This document shows, piece by piece, positions 1-7,866 of a DNA stretch of 64,000 nt. Every line of letters begins with the position of its first letter. The first letter of the stretch is position 1. The translations under genes and the position numbers were made by a program. Under the pieces are notes generated by a model. The model was not told where the DNA came from. It saw only the letters and a program-made list of their open reading frames with translations, and made no database searches. The stretch covers positions 1 through 64,000 of the forward strand of contig JBBRAY010000007.1 of the NCBI GenBank assembly GCA_038206355.1, written 5' to 3'. Source of the stretch: JAPLDB01 sp038206355 (GTDB lineage: Bacteria; Bacteroidota; Bacteroidia; AKYH767-A; 2013-40CM-41-45).

Positions 1-14
1 TTAAATTTTCCGTG

Positions 15-45
15 GATCAGGATGATTTCTAAATCAGCCCTGATC
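15..45. repeat. Imperfect hairpin at window edge
   Basis: GATCAGG at 15-21 pairs with CCTGATC at 39-45, and inside it GATTT at 24-28 pairs with AAATC at 31-35, giving a two-part stem with small internal bulges. It probably belongs to the 3' end of a gene lying outside the window. No T-tract follows, so a Rho-independent terminator is not supported. Confidence 0.4.
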
Positions 46-52
46 GAATGGA

Positions 53-94
53 GAAGCCCCTGAAGTAAGCGCTTTCGCTTTACTTCAGGGCTTC
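53..94. repeat. Long near-perfect hairpin in the topA upstream region
   Basis: The left arm beginning GAAGCCCCTGAAGTAA pairs with the right arm TTTACTTCAGGGCTTC around a short CTTT loop, with only one-base bulges. Apart from this and the preceding hairpin, positions 1-352 hold no gene that I can support; a weak TTG-initiated frame there overlaps topA and is rejected. Confidence 0.5.
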
Positions 95-352
95 GGAATG
101 AGAGCAGGACAGAATTCAATAAGAATCAGAATTTTCCGCTCCTGATATTCATTCATAAAGTTTTGTCTTTAGCGCTAATTTTTCGTTCCAAAAAAATTTC
201 TCTTGCAGGTAAAAAAATAAAATGCTTTTATTTGCGCGCTGTTTGGAAAAACAGAAACAAGATTAAAAGAATCAGGAATCAGTACCGGTTCATGAATTAT
301 TTTTTGTCTTGCGTCTTTATTCTTTCTCCTTGTCTCCTGATTCTATTCCTAC

Positions 353-2812
353 ATGTCAAAAAATTTAGTCATCGTTGAGTCGCCTGCAAAGGCAAAAACC
401 ATTGAAGGTTACCTTGGAAAAGATTTCACGGTGAAGTCGAGTTACGGACACGTACGTGATTTGGTGAAGAGTGGGATGGGGATCAACGTGAAAAATTTTG
501 AACCGGTGTATGAGATCAGTCCTGACAAACAGCACGTGATCAATGACCTGAAGAAGCTGACGAAGAAAGCTGACATCGTATGGCTGGCAACGGACGAAGA
601 CCGCGAGGGAGAAGCCATCTCCTGGCATTTGCTGGAAGCGCTCGAGCTTGATGAAAAAAATACGAGGAGAATTGTTTTTCATGAAATCACAAAGAAGGCC
701 ATCCTCAATGCCATCGCCAACCCGCGCAAGATTGACCGCAACCTTGTTGATGCACAGCAAGCAAGAAGGGTGCTTGACAGACTTGTAGGTTTTGAATTGT
801 CGCCGGTGTTGTGGAAAAAAGTGCGTCCGTCACTTTCTGCCGGTAGGGTGCAGAGTGTAGCCGTTCGACTGATCGTTGACCGCGAAAGGGAGATCATGGC
901 TTTTACGGTGACTACTTTTTATCGCGTGACAGGAATTTTTAGTGTCAACGATAAAACCTTTAAAGCAGATCTTTCTAAAAGATTTAATACCAAAGAAGAA
1001 GCGGAACAGTTTCTGAATAGTTGTATCGGCGCAAATTTTTCAGTGAAAAACCTGGAGGTGAAACCCGGCAAACGTTCACCTGCACCGCCTTTCACCACTT
1101 CTACTTTACAGCAGGAAGCCAGCAGGAAGCTTGGGTTTTCTGTGGCGCAGACGATGGTGGTTGCGCAGAAATTATATGAGAGCGGAAAGATTACCTACAT
1201 GCGTACCGACTCGGTGAATCTTTCGCAGGATGCACTGACCAATGCGAAGCAGGTCGTGTTGAGCAACTACGGAGAAAAATATTCGGAGACACGACAGTAT
1301 AAAACGAAGCAGGCATCAGCACAGGAGGCGCACGAAGCCATTCGTCCGACGGATTTTAATACGGAAGTTGCTGATGACGATCCACGTAACCAGCGATTGT
1401 ACGATTTGATCCGCAAACGTGCTTTGGCCTCGCAGATGAGTGAGGCAATACTTGAAAAAACAGTGATCACTGTTGAATCGGATAAATCGGAACTGAATTT
1501 TGTTGGAACAGGTGAAGTAATCAAGTTCGATGGTTTTCTTCGTTTATATATGGAAGGCACGGATGAGGAAGGCGATGAAACGCAGGAAGGATTACTTCCT
1601 GAAGTGCATATTGGTGAAAGATTAAATCTGATGGAGTCAACGGCGATGCAACGGTTTACTTATCCGCCGGCACGTTACACAGAGGCATCGCTTGTAAAGA
1701 AGCTGGAAGAGTTAGGCATCGGAAGACCGTCCACATATGCCCCAACTATTTCCACGGTGCAGAAGCGCGGGTATGTGGTGAAAGAGGAGCGCATGGGAAG
1801 AGAGCGGGAATATGATGTCATCACGTTGAAGGATAATTCGATCAAGGCAGAAAAGAGAACAGAGACAACGGGCGCTGATAAAAATAAATTATTTCCGACG
1901 GATATCGGAATGCTGGTGAATGATTTCCTGGTGGCGAATTTTAAGGACATCCTCGATTTTAATTTCACTGCTTCGGTGGAAAAGGAATTTGATGACATTG
2001 CCAATGGTGAACTAAAGTGGCAAAAGATGCTCGCTGAATTTTACGGCCCTTTTCACAAGACTGTTGAACACACCACTGAAACATCAGAGCGTGTTTCGGG
2101 AGAGCGCATTTTAGGAAAAGACCCTGCAACCGGTCGCACTTTACTTGTGCGTGTCGGACGTTTTGGTCCGATGGCGCAGATCGGAACAACGGAAGAAATT
2201 GAAAAGTTGGGCGAAGGAGCCAAGCCGAGGTATGCCAAGCTGCGTAATAACCAGCGGATAGAAAGTATTACAATAGAAGAAGCCATTGACCTCTTTAAAC
2301 TGCCGCGCAACATCGGCCAGTATGACGGCAATGATGTGATTATTTCTATCGGGAGATTTGGTCCATATGTGCGCAATGGTGATCTGTTCGCTTCGCTGAA
2401 AAAAGAAGATGATCCTTATACTGTTTTATATGACCGCGCTGTTGAGTTGATCATTGACAGAAAGCGTATCAATGCTGAGCGGCTGATTCAATCATTTGAA
2501 GAAGACAAAGAAGTACAGGTATTGAAAGGGAGATGGGGTCCATTCATCAGCTACAAGGGAAGAAATCTGCGGATACCAAAAGATAAAGACGGCACAACGA
2601 TAACACTTGCAGAGATCAATGAAATAGCGGCCAACACGCCTGATACCGGAAAAAAATCATGGGGTGGAAAGAAGAGTACATTCAAGAAGAAGACAGAAGC
2701 GCCTGCAAAGAAAGCAGGAAGAAAAAAAGTGGAGACGAAGGAGCCACCTATGAAGAAGGCGGCATCGGCGAAGAAAAAAGCTGTAAAAAAGAAGGCTGTT
2801 AAGAAGAAATAA
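353..2812 (+). CDS. topA: DNA topoisomerase I (type IA)
   Basis: Relaxes negatively supercoiled DNA through a transient 5'-phosphotyrosine link. The TOPRIM domain is visible at the N-terminus (VIVESPAKAKTIEGYL from residue 7, acidic motif DEDREGEAISWH at 81-92), followed by SAGRVQSVAVRLIVDRE and the catalytic Tyr282 in ITYMRTDS. There is no tetra-cysteine zinc finger; instead the C-terminal part has repeats of the type GRFGP/GRWGP (RVGRFGPMAQIG, SIGRFGPYVRNG, LKGRWGPFISYKG) and ends in a Lys-rich tail of about 55 residues that probably binds DNA. The 819-residue length is normal for the phylum. It heads the strand leading into the gliding and secretion locus, as in other Bacteroidota as far as I recall. 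Confidence 0.98.
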   Translation: MSKNLVIVESPAKAKTIEGYLGKDFTVKSSYGHVRDLVKSGMGINVKNFEPVYEISPDKQHVINDLKKLTKKADIVWLATDEDREGEAISWHLLEALELDEKNTRRIVFHEITKKAILNAIANPRKIDRNLVDAQQARRVLDRLVGFELSPVLWKKVRPSLSAGRVQSVAVRLIVDREREIMAFTVTTFYRVTGIFSVNDKTFKADLSKRFNTKEEAEQFLNSCIGANFSVKNLEVKPGKRSPAPPFTTSTLQQEASRKLGFSVAQTMVVAQKLYESGKITYMRTDSVNLSQDALTNAKQVVLSNYGEKYSETRQYKTKQASAQEAHEAIRPTDFNTEVADDDPRNQRLYDLIRKRALASQMSEAILEKTVITVESDKSELNFVGTGEVIKFDGFLRLYMEGTDEEGDETQEGLLPEVHIGERLNLMESTAMQRFTYPPARYTEASLVKKLEELGIGRPSTYAPTISTVQKRGYVVKEERMGREREYDVITLKDNSIKAEKRTETTGADKNKLFPTDIGMLVNDFLVANFKDILDFNFTASVEKEFDDIANGELKWQKMLAEFYGPFHKTVEHTTETSERVSGERILGKDPATGRTLLVRVGRFGPMAQIGTTEEIEKLGEGAKPRYAKLRNNQRIESITIEEAIDLFKLPRNIGQYDGNDVIISIGRFGPYVRNGDLFASLKKEDDPYTVLYDRAVELIIDRKRINAERLIQSFEEDKEVQVLKGRWGPFISYKGRNLRIPKDKDGTTITLAEINEIAANTPDTGKKSWGGKKSTFKKKTEAPAKKAGRKKVETKEPPMKKAASAKKKAVKKKAVKKK

Positions 2813-2833
2813 ATATTTTTCGTTTAGGAGACT

Positions 2834-2883
2834 ATGATTTCAGAAGCCGGCTGGCCTAAGGCGAGAGGGCGCACTGAAATCAT
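2834..2883. repeat. Inverted repeat downstream of topA
   Basis: ATGATTTCAG at 2834-2843 and CTGAAATCAT at 2874-2883 are perfect 10-base complements separated by 30 bases. It lies just after the topA stop and could form a stem in the transcript, but no T-run follows. It sits in a 352-base stretch (2813-3164) without a gene. Confidence 0.4.
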
Positions 2884-2891
2884 TGAGTCGA

Positions 2892-2907
2892 CCCCGAAGC
2901 TTCGGGG
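2892..2907. repeat. Perfect 16-bp palindrome
   Basis: CCCCGAAGCTTCGGGG reads the same on both strands. A palindrome of related composition, CGCTGAAGCTTCAGCG, occurs at 45707-45722, also in a gene-free stretch, which suggests genome-wide interspersed palindromes rather than a site specific to topA. Confidence 0.5.
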
Positions 2908-3124
2908 CCCGAAAACAAAGTTCTTCGGGATATGGTTCATACTTCACAGCTTGATGCGGAGTCATTCATTCTTCATACCAGTGGTGTAATCGAAATATTT
3001 TTTTCGATGTTCGTGATCAGGGGAATCACACCGGTCGCGGGTATTCATTAAAACTGTTTGTTAAATCTGTTTAAAAATAATTCATAGCATCTCTTTTTGA
3101 GAAGCCCTTCGGAGTAATTTCATC

Positions 3125-3142
3125 GTCACAAATAGTTGTGAC
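3125..3142. promoter_or_regulatory. Operator-like inverted repeat before the arginase-fold gene
   Basis: GTCACAA at 3125-3131 and TTGTGAC at 3136-3142 form a perfect 7-base inverted repeat around a 4-base centre, 22 bases before the GTG start at 3165. The shape and spacing fit a binding site for a dimeric helix-turn-helix regulator. Which regulator is unknown. Confidence 0.4.
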
Positions 3143-3164
3143 AAATTTATTCTAAAAAAAGCCT

Positions 3165-4334
3165 GTGGATCTATCCGTTTATTTTCAGCCCCTCGACAAA
3201 GAAATTTTTGACCGTTACAGTCAGCAAAAAAATTTGATGGGAAATGTGGTTAGTAAATTTCTTGAAGAAGATAAATTTCCTGACTTGTCAGAAACAAAAA
3301 TCGCCATCTTCGGTGTGCCCGAGGACCGTAATTCTGTGGGTAACAGAGGATGTGGCGAGGCTCCTGACAAAATCCGTGAGCGTTTCTACAAACTGAAGAG
3401 TGTTGCTCATCCGTATAAGATTACTGACCTTGGAAATCTGAGGATCGGAGAAACAGTGAATGATACTTATGCCGCAGTTACGAGTATCATGGTTGACCTT
3501 ATGAAGGAAGGAATTCTCCCCGTCATTCTTGGCGGCAGCCAGGACCTTACGTTTCCGCAATATGTGGCGTATCAGAAAATGGAGGAGACCGTAAATATTG
3601 TTTCTGTTGATGCCTATTTTGATTTGGGTACAACAGATGAAAATCTTCGCAGTCATTCTTACCTGGGGAAAATAATTCTTCATGAACCGAATTTTCTCTT
3701 CAACTTTTCAAACATCGGTTACCAGACATATTTTGCCGGTGCTGATCAGATAGAGCTGATGAGTAAACTTTATTTTGACGCCTATCGTCTTGGCGATGTA
3801 CGAAAGAATCTGGAAGAGACGGAGCCGATCGTGCGCAATGCTGATATATTAAGTTTCGACATTTCAAGTATCCGTCAGAGTGATGCCCCGGGAAATGCCA
3901 ATGCAACGCCGAATGGTTTTTACGGAGAGGAGGCATGCGCCATCATGCGGTATGCAGGTCTCAGTGATAAGCTTACTTCAGTCGGATTGTATGAAGTGAA
4001 TCCGAGTTATGACCTCCGTGACCAGACATCACATCTTGTTGCGCAGATGCTTTGGTATTTTCTGGATGGATATTATCAGCGGAAGAAGGATCAGCCGCTG
4101 GTGAATAAAAAGGCATTTGTAAAATACCATGTCAATGTGAGGAAGGATGACCAGGAGATTGTTTTTTATAAAAGCAAAAAGAGTGAACGATGGTGGATGG
4201 AAGTTCCTTATCCGAATTCAAAAGTGAAATACCACAGGCATCATCTTGTTCCGTGTTCATACAAAGATTACGAAGTGGCGATGAAAGATGAAATGCCGGA
4301 TCGGTGGTGGCAGGCCCTTCAAAAGTTAAGTTAA
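3165..4334 (+). CDS. Arginase/formimidoylglutamase-fold protein, probably inactive
   Basis: The fold and general spacing are those of the arginase/agmatinase/formimidoylglutamase superfamily: LGGSQDLTF (122-130), VDAYFDLG (148-155), LSFDISSIRQSD (229-240) and LYEVNPSYD (275-283) fall in the right order. The catalytic Mn ligands are not intact: the His of GG-x-H is Gln126, the His of D-A-H-x-D is Tyr151, and the second Asp of the S-F-D-x-D motif is Ser234. Three of six canonical ligands are therefore missing, so formimidoylglutamate hydrolysis is doubtful. It starts at GTG; no ATG lies nearby upstream in frame that I would prefer. Position between topA and the type IX genes suggests a non-catalytic role linked to that locus, which is inference. 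Confidence 0.75.
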   Translation: MDLSVYFQPLDKEIFDRYSQQKNLMGNVVSKFLEEDKFPDLSETKIAIFGVPEDRNSVGNRGCGEAPDKIRERFYKLKSVAHPYKITDLGNLRIGETVNDTYAAVTSIMVDLMKEGILPVILGGSQDLTFPQYVAYQKMEETVNIVSVDAYFDLGTTDENLRSHSYLGKIILHEPNFLFNFSNIGYQTYFAGADQIELMSKLYFDAYRLGDVRKNLEETEPIVRNADILSFDISSIRQSDAPGNANATPNGFYGEEACAIMRYAGLSDKLTSVGLYEVNPSYDLRDQTSHLVAQMLWYFLDGYYQRKKDQPLVNKKAFVKYHVNVRKDDQEIVFYKSKKSERWWMEVPYPNSKVKYHRHHLVPCSYKDYEVAMKDEMPDRWWQALQKLS

Positions 4335-4466
4335 ATCAAAAACATTCCTTTTTTGTTCAAATGTTGACCTGAAGGCGAAAATAAATTTTGTTATTATTTT
4401 AATTTTTTCATTTCTTTACGCCTCTTAAGGCCAGAAACACGGGAGGCCTTCTGCGAAATTTACTCG

Positions 4467-5390
4467 ATGATAAAATATTTTACGTTTACCTTTTTGTTTA
4501 GCCTGCTGTTTGTAATTCCAGGACTTGCGCAGCAGGATCCGCAGTTCAGTCAGCACATGTTTACCAAGTTGTATTACAACCCCGCATTTGCCGGAGCCAA
4601 TGATGCCATTTGTGGAACGCTTCTATACCGCAATCAGTGGACAGGATTCGGAGGCGAACCAAAAACAGCAATGCTGACGGCCGATATGCCTGTTGATGCA
4701 TTGCATGGAGGAATTGGATTATCGGTTCATGCCCTTGATAAGCTGGGCGCCGGAAACAGTTTGAATATTAAAGCAAATTATGCTTACCGCACTGATCTTG
4801 GAAGTGGCAGATTAGGCATTGGTCTTGGTCTTGGTTACCATCAGGAATCACTTGATGGCGGAAAGCTGATTTATAATGATGCAGGGGACCAGAATATACC
4901 CACAGGTAATGAATCAGGAGGGAGTTATGATTTGTCATTGGGTCTTTATTATCATACTGATGATTTGTATGTAGGATTGTCTTCGTCACATCTCACGGCC
5001 AATAGCATTAAAGTTGGTGACATTACCACGAAGCTCGACAGGCATTATTTTCTGATGGCTGGATATAGTTATGATTTCACATCCTCATTAACTTTAAAGC
5101 CTGCAGTGATGATAAAGAGTGATATTGTTGAAACGCAGTTTGACCTCAATACAAACCTGCTGATCAACAGTAAATACTGGATAGGTGCCGGATACCGTTT
5201 TCAGGATGCAATTGTGGTAATGGCAGGAATAGAATTAATGCCGAATCTGAAGCTTGGATATTCATATGATATTACTACATCAAAGATTAAAACTTACAGT
5301 TCGGGCACGCATGAGATCGTAATAGGCTATTGTATGAATGTGGCGAAGGTTGTAAAGAGGCAGTTTCACAGGAATGTAAGATTCCTGTAA
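4467..5390 (+). CDS. Type IX secretion PorP/SprF-like outer-membrane protein
   Basis: Member of the PorP/SprF family, outer-membrane beta-barrel proteins that associate with the type IX translocon and with delivery of particular cargo. An N-terminal signal peptide (hydrophobic residues 5-20, cleavage after AQ near 22) is followed by the family opening QDPQFSQHMFTKLYYNPAFAG, here split at the motif QFSQHMFTKLYYNPA. The rest is alternating amphipathic strands (GIGLSVHALDKLG, YSYDFTSSLTL) that fit a barrel of about 300 residues. It is 158 bases ahead of gldK on the same strand. Several paralogues usually exist per genome, so the exact symbol is not assigned. Confidence 0.9.
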   Translation: MIKYFTFTFLFSLLFVIPGLAQQDPQFSQHMFTKLYYNPAFAGANDAICGTLLYRNQWTGFGGEPKTAMLTADMPVDALHGGIGLSVHALDKLGAGNSLNIKANYAYRTDLGSGRLGIGLGLGYHQESLDGGKLIYNDAGDQNIPTGNESGGSYDLSLGLYYHTDDLYVGLSSSHLTANSIKVGDITTKLDRHYFLMAGYSYDFTSSLTLKPAVMIKSDIVETQFDLNTNLLINSKYWIGAGYRFQDAIVVMAGIELMPNLKLGYSYDITTSKIKTYSSGTHEIVIGYCMNVAKVVKRQFHRNVRFL

Positions 5391-5548
5391 GGATTAACTT
5401 GACAATGGGGATTTGAAGCGGTAGATTAGGTGAAACCAAAGGTATAGAATGACGTTAGAAGTTCTTACACCCCGAAGTGTATACAATAAAATAAAGACAG
5501 GATACGTTTATCAACTTGCAAACTCAATTTAAACATCTCAATAATCTA

Positions 5549-6874
5549 ATGAAGAACAAGGCAACAGGATTCAGGAGCGTAGGCTATTTATGCTCTGTTT
5601 TCCTTATCGCATTGGCAGGGTGCGGCGGAGGAAATAAAGGTCAGTTGGTTGGGGTACAAGGCCGGGAGAAGTGGTACCAGGCAGACCCTTATGGAATGGT
5701 TTATATCCCTGCAGGCTCATACAACATGGGCCCCAGTGATCAGGACGTTCCTTATGCATTGACCTCGCAGGCCAAGACAGTTACCATTCCTGCATTTTAC
5801 ATGGACAACACCGAAATTACCAATAATGAATACCGGCAGTTTGTATATTGGGTAAAAGACTCACTTGCACACCGACTCATTGGTGGTGACCATTTAATTG
5901 ATGAAGGTGAATACGGAGAACGTATTAACTGGAGAGCGAAGATTAAATGGGATGATGAACAGAATGTTGAGACGTTGGCAGAACTTTTCCTCCCTGAAAC
6001 AGAACGCTTCTACCGCAGAAAAGAAATAGATACCCGCAAGCTTAATTTTGAATACTACTGGATTGATCTGAAAGCAGCAGCTGAAAAAGATTATTCAACT
6101 CCTGCTGATAATTCAGCAGGCGGACTTTCCAACAGGGCACAAGGGCGTACGGACCGTTCGGTATTTATCAAGAAAGATATATTAAATGTTTATCCGGATA
6201 CTTTATCATGGATACATGACTATGCATATTCTTATCATGAGCCGTTGACACAGATGTATTTCTGGCATCCGGCGTATGATGATTATCCTGTAGTTGGAGT
6301 TAGCTGGAAACAGGCGCGTGCTTTTTGTATCTGGAGAACGCAACTTCTGAACAGTTACCTTGAAGAAAACGGGGATGCATTTGTTCAGGATTTCAGATTG
6401 CCTACCGAGGCAGAGTGGGAATACGCTGCACGTGGAGGTCTGGATTTATCTCCTTACCCATGGGGCGGTCCTTATATCAGAAACAGCCGCGGTTGTTTCC
6501 TGGGAAATTTCAAACCAATGCGTGGAAGTTATCAGGATGACGGAGGTGTTTACACTGTAAAGGTTACCTCTTATTGGCCTAATGATTATGGTCTGTATTG
6601 CATGGCCGGAAACGTATCAGAGTGGACGAGCAATGCTTTTGACGAATCAGCTTATAGCTTTAGTCATGACATCAGCACTGATTATGTTTATGATGCTAAA
6701 GAAACAGATCCTGCGGCGATGAAAAGAAAAGTATTGCGTGGAGGTTCATGGAAAGATGTTGCATTCTACCTGCAGACAAGTGCCCGTACTTATGAGTATC
6801 AGGACACCGCAAAATGCTATATTGGTTTCCGAAGCGTAATGAGTTTTCTCGGCAGGGATAAGGCAGACTACTAA
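5549..6874 (+). CDS. gldK: Gliding motility / type IX secretion lipoprotein GldK
   Basis: GldK forms, with GldN, the periplasmic ring attached to the outer membrane in the type IX secretion machine. The start is set at ATG 5549 rather than an upstream TTG because this gives a proper lipoprotein signal, with Cys25 in the lipobox LIALAGC. The body is a sulfatase-modifying-factor (FGE-type) domain: YIPAGSYNMG, MDNTEITNNEYRQF, VSWKQARAFC, RLPTEAEWEYAARG, GNVSEWT and VLRGGSWKD. The two cysteines that make FGE catalytic have no counterparts in the C-terminal part (ARTYEYQDTAKCYIGFR), so the fold is structural here. A long insertion (about residues 90-240) carries charged sequence. It is followed 125 bases later by gldL. 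Confidence 0.96.
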   Translation: MKNKATGFRSVGYLCSVFLIALAGCGGGNKGQLVGVQGREKWYQADPYGMVYIPAGSYNMGPSDQDVPYALTSQAKTVTIPAFYMDNTEITNNEYRQFVYWVKDSLAHRLIGGDHLIDEGEYGERINWRAKIKWDDEQNVETLAELFLPETERFYRRKEIDTRKLNFEYYWIDLKAAAEKDYSTPADNSAGGLSNRAQGRTDRSVFIKKDILNVYPDTLSWIHDYAYSYHEPLTQMYFWHPAYDDYPVVGVSWKQARAFCIWRTQLLNSYLEENGDAFVQDFRLPTEAEWEYAARGGLDLSPYPWGGPYIRNSRGCFLGNFKPMRGSYQDDGGVYTVKVTSYWPNDYGLYCMAGNVSEWTSNAFDESAYSFSHDISTDYVYDAKETDPAAMKRKVLRGGSWKDVAFYLQTSARTYEYQDTAKCYIGFRSVMSFLGRDKADY

Positions 6875-6999
6875 TTTATCCACAGTCGGATATTTCCCCT
6901 TTTTTGTTTAATCGAAACGTTTACATTTACGCCTTTCAAAAAAATTGAAAAGTCAACTTACTATTATTGTTTAACCTTAAAACTTAATCTCTTTACATT

Positions 7000-7809
7000 A
7001 TGGGAATTGCCGAATTAACACAAGGAAAAAAGTTTAAAACCTTTATGGCCCGCCTCTATGGATGGGGTGCAGCAGTCGTAATTGTCGGAGCACTTTTTAA
7101 AATCCAGCACTATCCCGGTGCCGGCTTGATGCTGGTTATCGGATTGTCAACAGAAGCAGTAATCTTCTTCTTCTCTGCATTTGAACCACCGCATGAAGAT
7201 GTGGATTGGTCATTGGTATATCCTGAACTAGCAGGTATGCAGGATGAGGATGCACACTCAAGAAAAAAAGAAAAGAAAAAATCAGTTGATCCGGTAGCAC
7301 AATATCTTGATAAGCTGATGAGTGACGCCAATATCGGCGGAGACCTGATAAAAAATTTAGGAAGCGGGCTGAAGTCATTGGGAGATAACACTTCAAAACT
7401 TGCAGACCTTTCTGATGCATCAGTTGCTACCAGCGACTATGTTAAGAATGTAAGCAAGGCGTCTCAATCGGTGAGTCAGCTTTCTGATTCATATGTTAAA
7501 GCTGCTCAGGTTGCTGAACAGTTCAGTTCTTCAACAGAAGACGTACGTGTATATAAAGACCAGGTGGTGTCTGCGGGCAAAAATCTTGCTGCTTTAAATG
7601 CTGTATATCAATTACAACTGCAGGATTCAAATGAGCATTTGAAACAGACGAGCAAATTCTATGATGGTATCAATGAATTGATGGGTAATCTTAATTCATC
7701 TCTGGAAGATACAAGGAAGTATCGTGAAGAGGTGGCTATGCTTGCAACCAATTTAAACAAGCTCAACACCGTTTATGGTAATATGCTGTCAGCAATGACA
7801 GTGCGATAA
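7000..7809 (+). CDS. gldL: Gliding motility / type IX secretion protein GldL
   Basis: Inner-membrane component of the proton-driven motor that works with GldM. Two transmembrane helices fill residues about 20-38 and 42-60 (WGAAVVIVGALF and MLVIGLSTEAVIFFFSAF) with the KIQHYPGAG turn between them; the buried Glu in the second helix (STEAVIFF) is the residue type implicated in proton transfer in this family. After a charged stretch rich in Lys around residues 87-93 the remainder is a long coiled-coil-like cytoplasmic region with repeated Val, Ser and Ala heptads. The gene sits between gldK and gldM, 57 bases from the latter. Confidence 0.97.
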   Translation: MGIAELTQGKKFKTFMARLYGWGAAVVIVGALFKIQHYPGAGLMLVIGLSTEAVIFFFSAFEPPHEDVDWSLVYPELAGMQDEDAHSRKKEKKKSVDPVAQYLDKLMSDANIGGDLIKNLGSGLKSLGDNTSKLADLSDASVATSDYVKNVSKASQSVSQLSDSYVKAAQVAEQFSSSTEDVRVYKDQVVSAGKNLAALNAVYQLQLQDSNEHLKQTSKFYDGINELMGNLNSSLEDTRKYREEVAMLATNLNKLNTVYGNMLSAMTVR

Positions 7810-7866
7810 GCGCCCAACCAACTCTAATCAATAAATTACTTAACCTGATTAACCCACGTATAGATT

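Noticed and set aside
163..378. A 71-codon frame before topA
   Set aside because: It begins at TTG, overlaps the topA start in another frame, is mostly basic and aromatic residues from AT-rich DNA, and resembles no family.
4427..4450. AAGGCC and GGCCTT 12 bases apart before the PorP-like gene
   Set aside because: Six-base arms are short enough to be chance and have no T-run or fitting promoter geometry.
5516..5548. Eleven-codon extension of gldK from a TTG
   Set aside because: The ATG at 5549 gives a proper lipoprotein signal; the extension would put polar residues before it.
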